From positions 1 to 64,000 of the forward strand of contig JAEWYE010000009.1 of NCBI GenBank assembly GCA_023458755.1: a DNA stretch of 64,000 bases, read 5' to 3'. The notes beneath the pieces were generated by a model. That model made no database searches. It worked only from the letters and a program-made list of their open reading frames with translations, and was not told the DNA's origin. A program made the translations under genes and the position numbers. Below, in pieces: positions 26,646-34,511 of this stretch (the first letter of the stretch is position 1; each line of letters starts with the position of its first letter). This stretch comes from Bacillota bacterium (GTDB lineage: Bacteria > Bacillota > Clostridia > Oscillospirales > Acutalibacteraceae).

Positions 26646-27569
26646 CTAAATACCAAGTTTTTCTTCAAACGCTTTTGTCTGCGCAAGGATTTGCTCAAGT
26701 TCCAAAATCTCGGTCGCATCCTGCGGTGTCTGACGGCCTTTTCGAGCTAGCTCATTCATGGTAACACCGTTAAGATTTAAGAAACATTTTGCGTTTGCCG
26801 GATAATTTTTGAGCTCAATAAAGGAGCAAACCGTTAAAAAGTTTTGGACTTCCTGCGTTACGGCTTCATTCTCCTGCCAATGATGAGTCAACCAGGAGTA
26901 AAGCTTCATCTGGAAGTTTGCCATCACACCGCTGTATCCTGCAGCACCGAATTTTAAACTTTCAACCAGCGTTGCGGTGTTCGCATTGAACAAATGCATA
27001 TTGGAGCCTTTGATCAGTTCTATCTTTTCCGCAATCTGACGGGCGTCACAGCAGGTGTCTTTTAAGAAATAGAAGCGTCCGGAGTCAACACAATATTGAA
27101 TCACTTTCGGGGTCAGCAATCTTTTATAGGGATATGGGCATTCATAAAATCCCAAAGGCATTTCTTTCGGCAGGGACTTTACAATTGTGTCCAGTCTTTC
27201 TATGAAAATATCGTCGGATTCATTCTTTGATGCCAGACGGTTGCTGATGAGAATTACCGCATCCACTCCACAACTCGCAATTGCATTCAGTTCCTTGATT
27301 TGGTCTTGGATATCATAAGAAACATGGCCGGAAGCGATAACCGGAACTCTTTTGTTTGTCTTTTCTACCACAAATTTTGCAATTTTGATTCTTTCCTCAA
27401 GGGAAAGGAAGAAAATCTCACTGGATTGGCAATCGGCAAACAAACCGTCCGCTCCATTTTCTACATACCAATCTATCAATCTGCCCAAAGCTTCATAGTC
27501 AACACTGCCATCGGTACAAAATGGCGTTACCATAGTTGGCCATGCGCCTTGCGAAAAGTTATAACTCAT
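26646..27569 (-). CDS. Dihydrodipicolinate synthase/N-acetylneuraminate lyase family aldolase
   Basis: A 307-residue class I pyruvate aldolase barrel. The Schiff-base Lys170 is in FYFLKDT and the catalytic Tyr142 in GFYECPYP. The substrate loop reads ADCQSSEIF in place of the GTTGE of DapA, so lysine synthesis is unlikely. It probably cleaves a 2-keto-3-deoxy sugar acid into pyruvate and a shorter aldose. GGAGG 7 bases before the ATG at 27569 sets the start. It is the first gene of the operon, directly behind the twin-operator promoter. Confidence 0.85.
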   Translation of the reverse strand: MSYNFSQGAWPTMVTPFCTDGSVDYEALGRLIDWYVENGADGLFADCQSSEIFFLSLEERIKIAKFVVEKTNKRVPVIASGHVSYDIQDQIKELNAIASCGVDAVILISNRLASKNESDDIFIERLDTIVKSLPKEMPLGFYECPYPYKRLLTPKVIQYCVDSGRFYFLKDTCCDARQIAEKIELIKGSNMHLFNANTATLVESLKFGAAGYSGVMANFQMKLYSWLTHHWQENEAVTQEVQNFLTVCSFIELKNYPANAKCFLNLNGVTMNELARKGRQTPQDATEILELEQILAQTKAFEEKLGI

Positions 27570-27606
27570 ACTGATTCCTCCAAATTCATTGTACGTCTGA
27601 GTGATA

Positions 27607-27653
27607 TTCATTAATAATGAACGTTGGTTATATTTCTATTCATTTATGATGAA
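27607..27653 (-). promoter_or_regulatory. Twin palindromic operators of the keto-deoxy sugar operon
   Basis: TTCATTAATAATGAA at 27607-27621 is a perfect 15-base palindrome and TTCATTTATGATGAA at 27639-27653 is a near copy. Their centres are 32 bp apart, about three helical turns. Both lie just downstream of the -10, as for a repressor. The IclR protein at 31070-31840 is a candidate binder. Confidence 0.7.
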
Positions 27654-27670
27654 TGACGTTCTTTATTTAT

Positions 27671-27699
27671 ATAGTACACAATTACTATAAACTTGTCAA
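27671..27699 (-). promoter_or_regulatory. Promoter of the keto-deoxy sugar operon
   Basis: Minus-strand -35 TTGACA (27699-27694), 17-bp spacer, -10 TACTAT (27676-27671). Start predicted near 27664, about 10 bases before the first operator. Confidence 0.75.
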
Positions 27700-27829
27700 T
27701 AGTTTTACTGAATTTTTTGTAATTATGTTCAAACTGCATATGAATTCAATTAAATTCAGTTTTAGCACCTGTTTTTTGTAAAAATTAACAAAGAAGTTGT
27801 TCGGAATTGCAATCGAAAAAGAATAGCAA

Positions 27830-27862
27830 AAGGGCTGCAGATTTTTGTAATCTGCAGCCCTT
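27830..27862 (-). terminator. Terminator of hypAB
   Basis: AAGGGCTGCAGA pairs with TCTGCAGCCCTT. On the minus strand it follows the hypB stop (27901) and is succeeded by TTTT. No gene lies between here and the operator region. Confidence 0.8.
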
Positions 27863-27900
27863 AATTCGGCTCTTCGTTAATTTTTTAATCGAATAGCTGA

Positions 27901-28554
27901 TTATTTCATTTGATTGTATTTTTCTTTGAGGTAATCGGCGACCGCCTTTATTCCGGCAGCCGGCTGCCCTTTCTTCAGACTTACTTCAAAAAGAGGAGCC
28001 TGTGAAACAGCACGAAGACCTTTTTGGAAATTCTCGCTGTCAAATCCTACCGCTTCTTTGAGGTCGCACTTTGTTAAGACAACCACATCCGCATAACTGA
28101 ACATCGGCACGTATTTAAAGGCTTTGTCATCACCTTCCGGTACACTTGCCGCAAGCAAACGTACCGATTCACCCAGGTCAAACTCTGCCGGGCAAATAAG
28201 ATTGCCTACATTTTCAATAAATACAATCGCATTTTTCATGTCGATTTGGTCGGCGCCATCCCGGATTACACGTGAATCCAAATGGCATTCACCGCATGTA
28301 TTGATTTGAGACGCATGGATTCCCTGCTTTTCCAAATTTTCCGCATCAATAGACGAAGCAATATCGCCCTCAATTACGCCTACCGGAATATCGCTTAATT
28401 CTTTGGCAATTGCGGAAATAAACGTTGTTTTTCCGGCACCGGGAGCACCCATCAGATTTACCGCAAGAATATGCCGGTCGGAAAAATATTCGCGGTTCTC
28501 CTCTGCCAGCTTTTCATTTCCTTCCAGCAGTTCTTTCATAATAATAACTTCCAT
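27901..28554 (-). CDS. hypB: Hydrogenase nickel incorporation GTPase HypB
   Basis: A 217-residue GTPase. The P-loop GAPGAGKT is at residues 36-43, the CGECHLDSR metal-site segment near 85, and the NKCD-like guanine motif reads TKCDL. HypB delivers nickel to [NiFe]-hydrogenase and sometimes urease with HypA. The ATG at 28554 has GGGG upstream and matches the normal N-terminus. It follows hypA by 35 bases. No hydrogenase structural genes or hypCDEF are in the window. Confidence 0.9.
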   Translation of the reverse strand: MEVIIMKELLEGNEKLAEENREYFSDRHILAVNLMGAPGAGKTTFISAIAKELSDIPVGVIEGDIASSIDAENLEKQGIHASQINTCGECHLDSRVIRDGADQIDMKNAIVFIENVGNLICPAEFDLGESVRLLAASVPEGDDKAFKYVPMFSYADVVVLTKCDLKEAVGFDSENFQKGLRAVSQAPLFEVSLKKGQPAAGIKAVADYLKEKYNQMK

Positions 28555-28589
28555 AAAAAAATCCCCATTTCTTTGCAGAATTAAATATA

Positions 28590-28931
28590 TCATTGACCGT
28601 TAAAGGAGCGAATATAAAATTCACGCCCCGTACCTTTGATCAGCATAGAATCCCCGCCACATACCGGACATTGAAAATTCTTCCCGTGCGCGAATTCTTC
28701 CCCGCATTTTTGGCATTTCAGCATGGCGGGCCGATGTTCAAAAAGCAATTTCGCGCCTTCACAGGGAGTGTCTTTCGCGGCGATTTCAAAATACATTTGC
28801 ACCGATTCATCAATAATGGAAGACAGCTCTCCTATGACTAAATTGATTTCCGTAATATTCCGAATCGCATTCTTTTTTGCTTCTTCCTGCATCACACGAA
28901 TGATGTCAAGCACAACCGGCAGCTCATGCAT
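28590..28931 (-). CDS. hypA: Hydrogenase maturation nickel metallochaperone HypA
   Basis: A 113-residue nickel chaperone. His2-Glu3 in MHELPV form the nickel site, and Cys73-x2-Cys76 with Cys88-x2-Cys91 form the structural zinc site. It partners HypB in nickel insertion. It sits 17 bases behind the methyltransferase gene and is probably co-transcribed with it and the ECF component. Confidence 0.92.
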   Translation of the reverse strand: MHELPVVLDIIRVMQEEAKKNAIRNITEINLVIGELSSIIDESVQMYFEIAAKDTPCEGAKLLFEHRPAMLKCQKCGEEFAHGKNFQCPVCGGDSMLIKGTGREFYIRSFNGQ

Positions 28932-28948
28932 ATCAAAATCCTCCGCAT

Positions 28949-29548
28949 TTATTTTTTAACACCCGAGAAAAAATAGATATCGGGTGTATCGGCGAGCATA
29001 TCCATATTAAATAAACCGGAAAACTCGGCGGCCTCCTCCTGCGCGGAACGCAGCGGCCATGAAATTTGACTTACTGTACTGCCGGAATGACAGTGGTTGA
29101 TGGAATTTCTACCTTCACAATGTGCAACCATTACTCTGCCCCCAACTTTCAGCATACCGGATATCTGCCGAGCAAACTTTGCCTTATCCGGAAAATGCGG
29201 ATAAGCACTAAAAATCATAACGGTATCAAAGCCTGTTTCCTGAACATCAAATAAATCCGCTGCCAGCAGTTGAAGCCGCGAATCGGCAAACTTGCTGTGA
29301 GCTTTGGCAATCATTTTTTCTGAAAGATCAATACCGAGAATTCGAGCCGGATTGCGGGAAAGCATTTCCGGGATCATTACCCCCGTTCCGCAGGCAATAT
29401 CCGCCACATGAGAGCCGGACGTTATACCAGCCAAAGTTACAATGGCCGCAATTTTCTCCTGACTGTATGCGCAGATATTATCCCATTTCTCGGCACGCTC
29501 ATTGAAAAATTGCTTTATTTCATTTTGCTTATCCTTCATAGTTATCAC
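28949..29548 (-). CDS. Class I SAM-dependent methyltransferase
   Basis: A 199-residue Rossmann methyltransferase of the UbiE-like type. SAM motif I is VADIACGTG near residue 49, with GIDLSEKMI following. A His-rich segment HCEGRNSINHCHSG near 145 is distinctive and might bind a metal or an acidic substrate. The GTG at 29548 overlaps the stop of the ECF gene by 4 bases; an ATG at 29539 is an alternative. The substrate is unknown. Linkage to an ECF component and HypAB hints at a nickel or nickel-cofactor role. Confidence 0.75.
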   Translation of the reverse strand: MITMKDKQNEIKQFFNERAEKWDNICAYSQEKIAAIVTLAGITSGSHVADIACGTGVMIPEMLSRNPARILGIDLSEKMIAKAHSKFADSRLQLLAADLFDVQETGFDTVMIFSAYPHFPDKAKFARQISGMLKVGGRVMVAHCEGRNSINHCHSGSTVSQISWPLRSAQEEAAEFSGLFNMDMLADTPDIYFFSGVKK

Positions 29549-30072
29549 GCTTTTTGTCTGTTTATAAGTCTTGCCTTTTCCAATGCCAGTACAAGTACCG
29601 GAATTATGAGTATTTGAATCACGATTCCGGGCACCGCCTGAACAAACGCTCCCGAAATAAAAGCGGCAAATCCATAGGGCTTACTTGCCATATTCATAAA
29701 AATTGCATTTGCCGCTCCAGAAACAATACGGCCGCCGATCATTGCGCAAATCAGCGCTGGGTAAGCATTCCAGCGGAGTTTTTGGTAAAAGATTCCGACC
29801 AGCGCACCATAGGCGCAAAGTTCAAGCATCATAGCCGGTGCTACGGGAAAAATCGGCGGCATGCCAGTCAATATCGACGACAAGAGCGGTACGATAAAGC
29901 CGCAGATTGCTCCGTACTGCCACCCAAACAGGAATCCGCAGAGAAGTACCGGAATATGCATTGGCAAAAAGGTTGGGCCAGCCCCGAACATATGGAAAAA
30001 CATCGGCAATATAAGGCCAAGTGCTATGCATAATGCTGTTCCGGTAAGGTTTACAGTTGTTGATTTTTTCAT
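29545..30072 (-). CDS. ECF transporter substrate-binding (S) component
   Basis: A 175-residue integral membrane protein with about six helices. FFHMFGAGPTFLPMHIPVLL and GFIVPLLSSILTGMPP are typical of S components of energy-coupling factor importers. It would capture a vitamin or metal compound and work with EcfA/A'/T encoded elsewhere. The ATG at 30072 has AAGGAG upstream and is preferred over 30099. It heads the hypAB transcript and has a leader terminator, so expression may be conditional. The ligand is not identifiable from sequence; nickel is suggested by its neighbours. Confidence 0.78.
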   Translation of the reverse strand: MKKSTTVNLTGTALCIALGLILPMFFHMFGAGPTFLPMHIPVLLCGFLFGWQYGAICGFIVPLLSSILTGMPPIFPVAPAMMLELCAYGALVGIFYQKLRWNAYPALICAMIGGRIVSGAANAIFMNMASKPYGFAAFISGAFVQAVPGIVIQILIIPVLVLALEKARLINRQKA

Positions 30073-30155
30073 AATAAAATTCTCCTTCAACAATCCCATA
30101 ATAATTGAATAATTAAACTATTTTTATTTTTTTAAAAATTCTCCCATCCTTACTT

Positions 30156-30204
30156 AAAAAAAATACCACAAAAAGAGCTGTTCCATACAGCATCCCTTCG
30201 TGGT
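30156..30204 (-). terminator. Leader terminator upstream of the ECF component
   Basis: On the minus strand ACCACGAA pairs with TTTTGTGGT, enclosing an inner GCTGT/ACAGC hairpin, then ATTTTTTTT (30163-30156). It lies about 85 bases before the ATG and some 70 bases after the predicted transcription start. Confidence 0.7.
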
Positions 30205-30279
30205 TTCATTTTTTCATCATATATTATTCCAATGAGCAGGATATACTGAAAGCCTTCATGACTTTATTATAGGATAACA

Positions 30280-30307
30280 TTTTTACACAAATTGCAAGAA
30301 AAGTCAA
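30280..30307 (-). promoter_or_regulatory. Promoter of the ECF-methyltransferase-hypAB operon
   Basis: Minus-strand -35 TTGACT (30307-30302), 16-17 bp spacer, A/T-rich -10 (TAAAAA or AAAAAT, 30285-30279). Start near 30272. I matched the roughly 100-base leader to no riboswitch class I know. Confidence 0.5.
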
Positions 30308-30346
30308 CACTTTTATGCACAAATGGCCTTTCATGCCAAAAAGCCA

Positions 30347-30892
30347 TCACTTTTTTTCTTTATAACAGATCCCGTCGTAGGATATGCAAACTCCTTCTTT
30401 TGTCGTAATCATATTAAAATCAACCGTCACCGGATGGAACCCGATTCGCTCCAGCAACTTAACAAGACCTTCTCTGTCGCGTGCCATATTTCCTAAATAG
30501 ATACATTCAAGGCCTTTCGTTGCATCGATGATTTCATCCCGCACACCGCCATATTCATTGAATACCATCCGATATGCCCGATATGCTTTTACCGTTTCGG
30601 CAAGATTTTTTCTTGCCACCATTTTCAAGGAACAGCTCTGATTCAAGTAACTGTCCACCGAGTTTACATCCAAGTACGACCCATACTCAATAAAATATCC
30701 TCCGTCCCATTTTGCCACCGTCACACTGCGCTTTTTCCCATTCTCAAGATAATAATAAACTACACAGGGAATCGCTTTCGTTTTTAGTTTTGTCACCAAG
30801 ACGTCATAACCGTTATCTCCGTGACCGAATCCGGCAATATGCCGAACCATTCCGTCCCCCGGCACTCTGATTCCATTGATAAATTGGGCCAT
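30347..30892 (-). CDS. Hypothetical protein
   Basis: A 181-residue soluble protein that I do not recognise. It starts with MAQFINGIRVPGDGMVRH and alternates beta-like stretches with Lys/Arg-rich turns. There are no membrane segments or signal peptide. Codon use looks like that of its neighbours. It is a single gene between the IclR regulator and the ECF operon, with a weak GGC/GCC hairpin just behind its stop. Confidence 0.6.
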   Translation of the reverse strand: MAQFINGIRVPGDGMVRHIAGFGHGDNGYDVLVTKLKTKAIPCVVYYYLENGKKRSVTVAKWDGGYFIEYGSYLDVNSVDSYLNQSCSLKMVARKNLAETVKAYRAYRMVFNEYGGVRDEIIDATKGLECIYLGNMARDREGLVKLLERIGFHPVTVDFNMITTKEGVCISYDGICYKEKK

Positions 30893-31010
30893 CTAGAAAG
30901 CTCCTTAAAGTTTAGTAAAGACAATATCCATTGTATTCCTTTTACCTATTTTTGTAAAGCCAGTATTCGACAATTTAATCCATTCTGCATCTGATTCTTA
31001 TGCATAAAAA

Positions 31011-31042
31011 CAAGCGCAAATGCCAAACTGCATCTGCGCTTG
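31011..31042 (-). terminator. Terminator of the IclR gene
   Basis: CAAGCGCA pairs with TGCGCTTG, followed by TTTTT on the minus strand (31010-31006). Confidence 0.85.
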
Positions 31043-31069
31043 CTATTGTGCGAAACTATGTGGGTTGCA

Positions 31070-31840
31070 TTAAATGCGAGCTTGAATTCGTTTTGCCCGA
31101 TCCATCAGTAAATGTGCATACTCTTCAATTTTCTCGTCGCTAAAACGCAAGGACGGGCCGGAAAGGCTGATTGCGCCGATCAGTTGGTTATTGCCATTCT
31201 GAATCGGAACGCTGACACATTTAATTCCATACTCATGTTCCATATTGTCGATGGAATAGCCTTGCTGACGAATTTTTTCAATTTCTGCCCGGAAAGTCTG
31301 TGCATCGGTAATCGTGTAGGGAGTGAACGGTTCCATTTCTTCTTTCAGGACTGCTTCTGTACAATCATCATCCATGCAGGAAAGAATCGCTTTGCCCAAA
31401 CTGGTGCAGTACATTGGCGCGACCACACCTTTGATTGCACGGACGGAAATACTGTGATTTGGGAAAGTCGCTTCCCGATAAATGATACTGTTGCCGTATG
31501 GGGTGGCAAAAAAGACCGTTTCACCGGTACTCTCGCTGAGTTCTTCCATATACGGCCGAATAATTGCCGCAAAGACATCATCTTGACTAAGCACATTGCT
31601 CAAAGCAAGAATTTTAAGGCCCAAACGGTACTGGCTGGTTTTGGGGTTCTTCTCCAGAATGCCGCAGGTTTCATACGTACTCATAATATTATAAACGCTG
31701 CTTTTGAGCATTCCGCTCAATTCAGCCAATTCGCTTACTCCCCGCTCCGGGTGGTTGTTATCAAAATAGTCCAGCAGTTTGATTGCTTTATACAGCGATT
31801 TAACTTTTGCGCCTTCCGGAAGTTTTTCATTTCTTTCCAT
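31070..31840 (-). CDS. IclR-family transcriptional regulator
   Basis: A 256-residue regulator. The N-terminal winged helix spans about 12-75 (KAIKLLDYFDNNHPERGVSELAELSGMLKSS region). The C-terminal IclR effector domain follows, with FATPYGNSIIYREA and IGAISLSGPSLRFSDE. The family includes KdgR-type repressors of keto-deoxygluconate metabolism, so it is a candidate regulator of the operon behind the twin operators about 4 kb downstream. GGGAG precedes the ATG at 31840; the frame extends to 31972 but crosses the promoter. Confidence 0.88.
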   Translation of the reverse strand: MERNEKLPEGAKVKSLYKAIKLLDYFDNNHPERGVSELAELSGMLKSSVYNIMSTYETCGILEKNPKTSQYRLGLKILALSNVLSQDDVFAAIIRPYMEELSESTGETVFFATPYGNSIIYREATFPNHSISVRAIKGVVAPMYCTSLGKAILSCMDDDCTEAVLKEEMEPFTPYTITDAQTFRAEIEKIRQQGYSIDNMEHEYGIKCVSVPIQNGNNQLIGAISLSGPSLRFSDEKIEEYAHLLMDRAKRIQARI

Positions 31841-31901
31841 TTTTATATCTCCCAATTTTATAATTTGCAGCACTTCCGCTTTGAAAAATGAACGGTGTTT
31901 T

Positions 31902-31956
31902 ATAATGGTTAACATCATTCCATTATATAATATAATCATTTTTACAAAAAAGTCAA
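31902..31956 (-). promoter_or_regulatory. IclR-gene promoter with inverted repeat
   Basis: Minus-strand -35 TTGACT (31956-31951), 18-bp spacer, -10 TATTAT (31932-31927). Directly downstream, ATAATGG-N11-CCATTAT (31926-31902) is a perfect 7-base inverted repeat over the start site, suited to autoregulation. From here to 32111 I see nothing else. Confidence 0.6.
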
Positions 31957-32111
31957 TTGTTCGACTACACAATTATGAAGTTTTCTTCTGTATATTTTCA
32001 CAACAGAAAGCGCTATTGAATCATTCACGATACCTTAAATGCAACCGGCCCACTCCAATTTTTCTGATTCATAACTACCTTCTTCTTTACTCTTCGTTCC
32101 AATTTGGATAA

Positions 32112-32157
32112 AAATGCTCTTCCTATGTAAACAGCCGTTTATACAGGAAGAGCATTT
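32112..32157 (-). terminator. Terminator of mscL
   Basis: AAATGCTCTTCCT pairs with AGGAAGAGCATTT, with an inner GTATAAAC/GTTTAC hairpin and TTTTT following on the minus strand. Confidence 0.85.
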
Positions 32158-32176
32158 GATTGCTATTAATAAGGAA

Positions 32177-32602
32177 TCACTCACGATTCTGCTTTAATAA
32201 ATCTCGAATTTCGGCAAGCAGCTCGGTTTCTGTGGGAGCAGGTGCAGCCGGCTCTGCTTTTCCCTCGTCTTTTTCTTTCTTTGACAGCTTTTGATGCATC
32301 TTATTGATTGCCTTTATCATGAGGAAAATCGAAAGCGCGGTGATAAGAAAATTGATGACCGCCTGTAAAAACAAACCGTAAGAAAGGGTAATATTAGCGG
32401 AACCAAACAGACCCGGAATAACAAATTTTAAGTCTGCAATACTAATACGCCCCAGAATGATGCTGAGCAGCGGGGTGACAATATCCTTCACTAACGACGA
32501 AATAATTGCGTTAAAGGCACTGCCGATAATAACGCCGACAGCCAAGTCAATCACGTTGCCCTTCATGGCAAATTCTTTGAATTCCACTAAAAATTTTTTC
32601 AT
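32177..32602 (-). CDS. mscL: Large-conductance mechanosensitive channel
   Basis: A 141-residue channel subunit. The N-terminal amphipathic helix and TM1 are FKEFAMKGNVIDLAVGVIIGSAF; TM2 is near residues 70-95, followed by a charged cytoplasmic helix. It opens under membrane tension to release solutes at osmotic downshock. AGGAGG before the ATG at 32602 fixes the start. It is monocistronic. Confidence 0.95.
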   Translation of the reverse strand: MKKFLVEFKEFAMKGNVIDLAVGVIIGSAFNAIISSLVKDIVTPLLSIILGRISIADLKFVIPGLFGSANITLSYGLFLQAVINFLITALSIFLMIKAINKMHQKLSKKEKDEGKAEPAAPAPTETELLAEIRDLLKQNRE

Positions 32603-32785
32603 AAAACCTCCTGCTTTTTCTACTTCCATTTTCATTAAGGATACCCAATTAACCTGCCTCCTTAATCATTATATCAAAGCATTGGATTCTGTCCAGTAAA
32701 ACATACTGAAAAGCTCAATTCCTTTGAAAAAACACATATGTAAAGAACCGTATACAGACATACAAATTCTTGTCCCATACTTCCT

Positions 32786-33265
32786 CTACGCTTTTAGTGA
32801 TTTCACAAACCGAGAAATACGATCGTCATAATATTCCGCTGTGCTGACGCTGTCGCCTTTCATTTTCTTCATAACCAACTTATCGAGAAATTTCATTTTC
32901 TCAAACGGGAAGGCATAGCCAAGCACTTCTTTTGCGGCGGCGTGCTGAGACAGAGCTTCCGGAAAATTGGTTTGAAGTTCTTTCAACTGTGCATCCTCTT
33001 TTTGTTCGCCTGCGCAGAGAAAAAGACCGACTTTTTTGCCGAGCAGTTTCGAAAGATGGCTGTTACAGTATTCCTTGATCTGTTTTTGAACCATACCTAT
33101 GTAAATGGAACCGCCAAGGATTACGGTGTCGTAAGCATCAAGCTCCGGAACAGTGTCTTTCTGGATATTGCATAGCTGTGTGTCTTCACCGAGCGCCGCT
33201 TTGATACGGTTCGCCGCCTCTTCGGCACTTCCGTATTTGGTTGCGTAAATAATAATGCTTTTCAT
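32786..33265 (-). CDS. Flavodoxin-domain protein
   Basis: A 159-residue FMN-binding flavodoxin of the HemG-like subgroup. The phosphate loop is YATKYGSAEEAA at residues 7-18 and the flavin loop ILGGSIYIGMV near 50. It is last in a likely operon with a membrane protein and a TetR regulator (31 and 12 bases apart). It is probably a small electron carrier or stress-linked oxidoreductase. Confidence 0.85.
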   Translation of the reverse strand: MKSIIIYATKYGSAEEAANRIKAALGEDTQLCNIQKDTVPELDAYDTVILGGSIYIGMVQKQIKEYCNSHLSKLLGKKVGLFLCAGEQKEDAQLKELQTNFPEALSQHAAAKEVLGYAFPFEKMKFLDKLVMKKMKGDSVSTAEYYDDRISRFVKSLKA

Positions 33266-33296
33266 ACTTGTTTCCCCCTACATCTTATTTTGAGTT

Positions 33297-33827
33297 TTAC
33301 GTATTCAACGTTTCGGGTTCCCGAATCTGTCTCATAAAAATCAGAATAGAAATTCCGATTGGTTTGGCAGGAAAGTGATCGTCGAACGCCTGCACAAAGC
33401 TCCGCATATCAAATGTCATCATCACCAACACAAAAGCAAACAGACTGAGCGACATCAAAGCAACATAAACCAAAAACAAAGCGTTATACATGCTGAGGAA
33501 CGAATAGGACATATAGGTATACAGAAAATAGGCAAGAGTTCCGGCAAGCAGCAGCCTTGCCCGCAGATACCCTTTTCTTGCAAAAACAAGGGACAAAATC
33601 AAAAGCGGGACACCTAAAAAGACGGTTACACAGTCCTGTGCAACAACAGAAACCGAATCATTATTGTAAATATCTCTTCCGAAAATAGAAACTGTCTCTC
33701 CCCGGATGGATAAAAAGTGTTGCTGCTGTCCAGCCCCTATGGATGACAGGGCCCCCACTCCGGCGGCAAAAAGTGCGAACACCGCGATGCAGACAACCAA
33801 TATGCTGACACTTTTTCGATATTTCAT
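33297..33827 (-). CDS. Polytopic membrane protein of unknown function
   Basis: A 176-residue protein with about four hydrophobic helices (near residues 7-29, 66-86, 90-112 and 114-138). A short extracellular loop follows the first helix. I do not recognise the family. It lies between the TetR regulator and the flavodoxin gene on the same strand and is probably controlled by that regulator. Confidence 0.7.
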   Translation of the reverse strand: MKYRKSVSILVVCIAVFALFAAGVGALSSIGAGQQQHFLSIRGETVSIFGRDIYNNDSVSVVAQDCVTVFLGVPLLILSLVFARKGYLRARLLLAGTLAYFLYTYMSYSFLSMYNALFLVYVALMSLSLFAFVLVMMTFDMRSFVQAFDDHFPAKPIGISILIFMRQIREPETLNT

Positions 33828-33839
33828 AAAATTTTCTTC

Positions 33840-34478
33840 CTATTCTTTGATTTGAGGGCCGTTTTCCAATGCCTGTAGGATAAATTCGCCTGCGCGGTTA
33901 ATTAAACGCTGTTTTTGCTCCTCTTCCACCTGTTCCACAATCAGCCGCATAGATAGTCCGAATGCGGTAGACCAGATAATCTGTGCGGTCAGCTCAATAT
34001 CGCCATCCTCACAGTCAGTCCAGGCGGGCAGTTCGCGCAAAGCGCTGCAGAGCATTGCGACCGCAGGCCGCATGGCGGAAGCTCCCTTCTGCAAAACAGA
34101 GGTACGTGCCAAAACATTAGGAGAGCCGTTCATCATCAGGCTTTTATACAAGTCCCCCATCTCTGCCGCAAGTTTTATGAAACGAACATTGCATACCTTC
34201 AGTTTTTCTTCCGGCTTTTTATCCTGTACTTGCAAAACAGACAGAGCTTTCACCATATTGACGTATTGCTCCGCAATTAATTTTTCAACAATTTCATCCT
34301 TATTCTCGAAATAATGGTAAATGATCGCCGGAGAATACTCGATTTTGGCGGCAATTTTGCGGACTGATATCTTTTCAACACCATCTCTTTTGATAATTTC
34401 GTATGCGGCATTCAGGATAATTTTCCGCATTTCTTCTTTTTCTCGCTCTTTGCGTTCAGCAATTCCGATGAATATCAC
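33840..34478 (-). CDS. TetR/AcrR-family transcriptional regulator
   Basis: About 212 residues. The N-terminal HTH covers roughly residues 15-62 (ILNAAYEIIKRDGVEKISVRKIAA, then YSPAIIYHYFENKDEIVEKL). The C-terminal ligand domain is helical. It probably represses its own operon through the palindrome just upstream. The start is uncertain: GTG at 34478 overlaps the GAGGTGAT Shine-Dalgarno sequence, whose ideal distance points to an ATC codon 9 bases further in. Confidence 0.88.
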   Translation of the reverse strand: MIFIGIAERKEREKEEMRKIILNAAYEIIKRDGVEKISVRKIAAKIEYSPAIIYHYFENKDEIVEKLIAEQYVNMVKALSVLQVQDKKPEEKLKVCNVRFIKLAAEMGDLYKSLMMNGSPNVLARTSVLQKGASAMRPAVAMLCSALRELPAWTDCEDGDIELTAQIIWSTAFGLSMRLIVEQVEEEQKQRLINRAGEFILQALENGPQIKE

Positions 34479-34494
34479 CTCAATTTATAAACTA

Positions 34495-34511
34495 TGTTTA
34501 TTTATTAAACA
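34495..34511 (-). promoter_or_regulatory. Probable TetR operator
   Basis: TGTTTA-TTTAT-TAAACA is a perfect inverted repeat starting 17 bases upstream of the regulator's start. An additional TGTTTA half-site follows at 34513-34518. Confidence 0.6.

Noticed and set aside
26646..27569. DapA (lysine biosynthesis) as the role of the aldolase
   Set aside because: The GTTGE substrate loop is replaced by CQSSE, and all neighbours are sugar-catabolic.
19610..27569. Standard sialic-acid (nan) operon
   Set aside because: The lyase, YhcH and sialidase fold fit, but NanE and NanK are missing while an arabinose-5-phosphate-isomerase-like SIS protein and a ribokinase-like kinase are present; kept only as an alternative.
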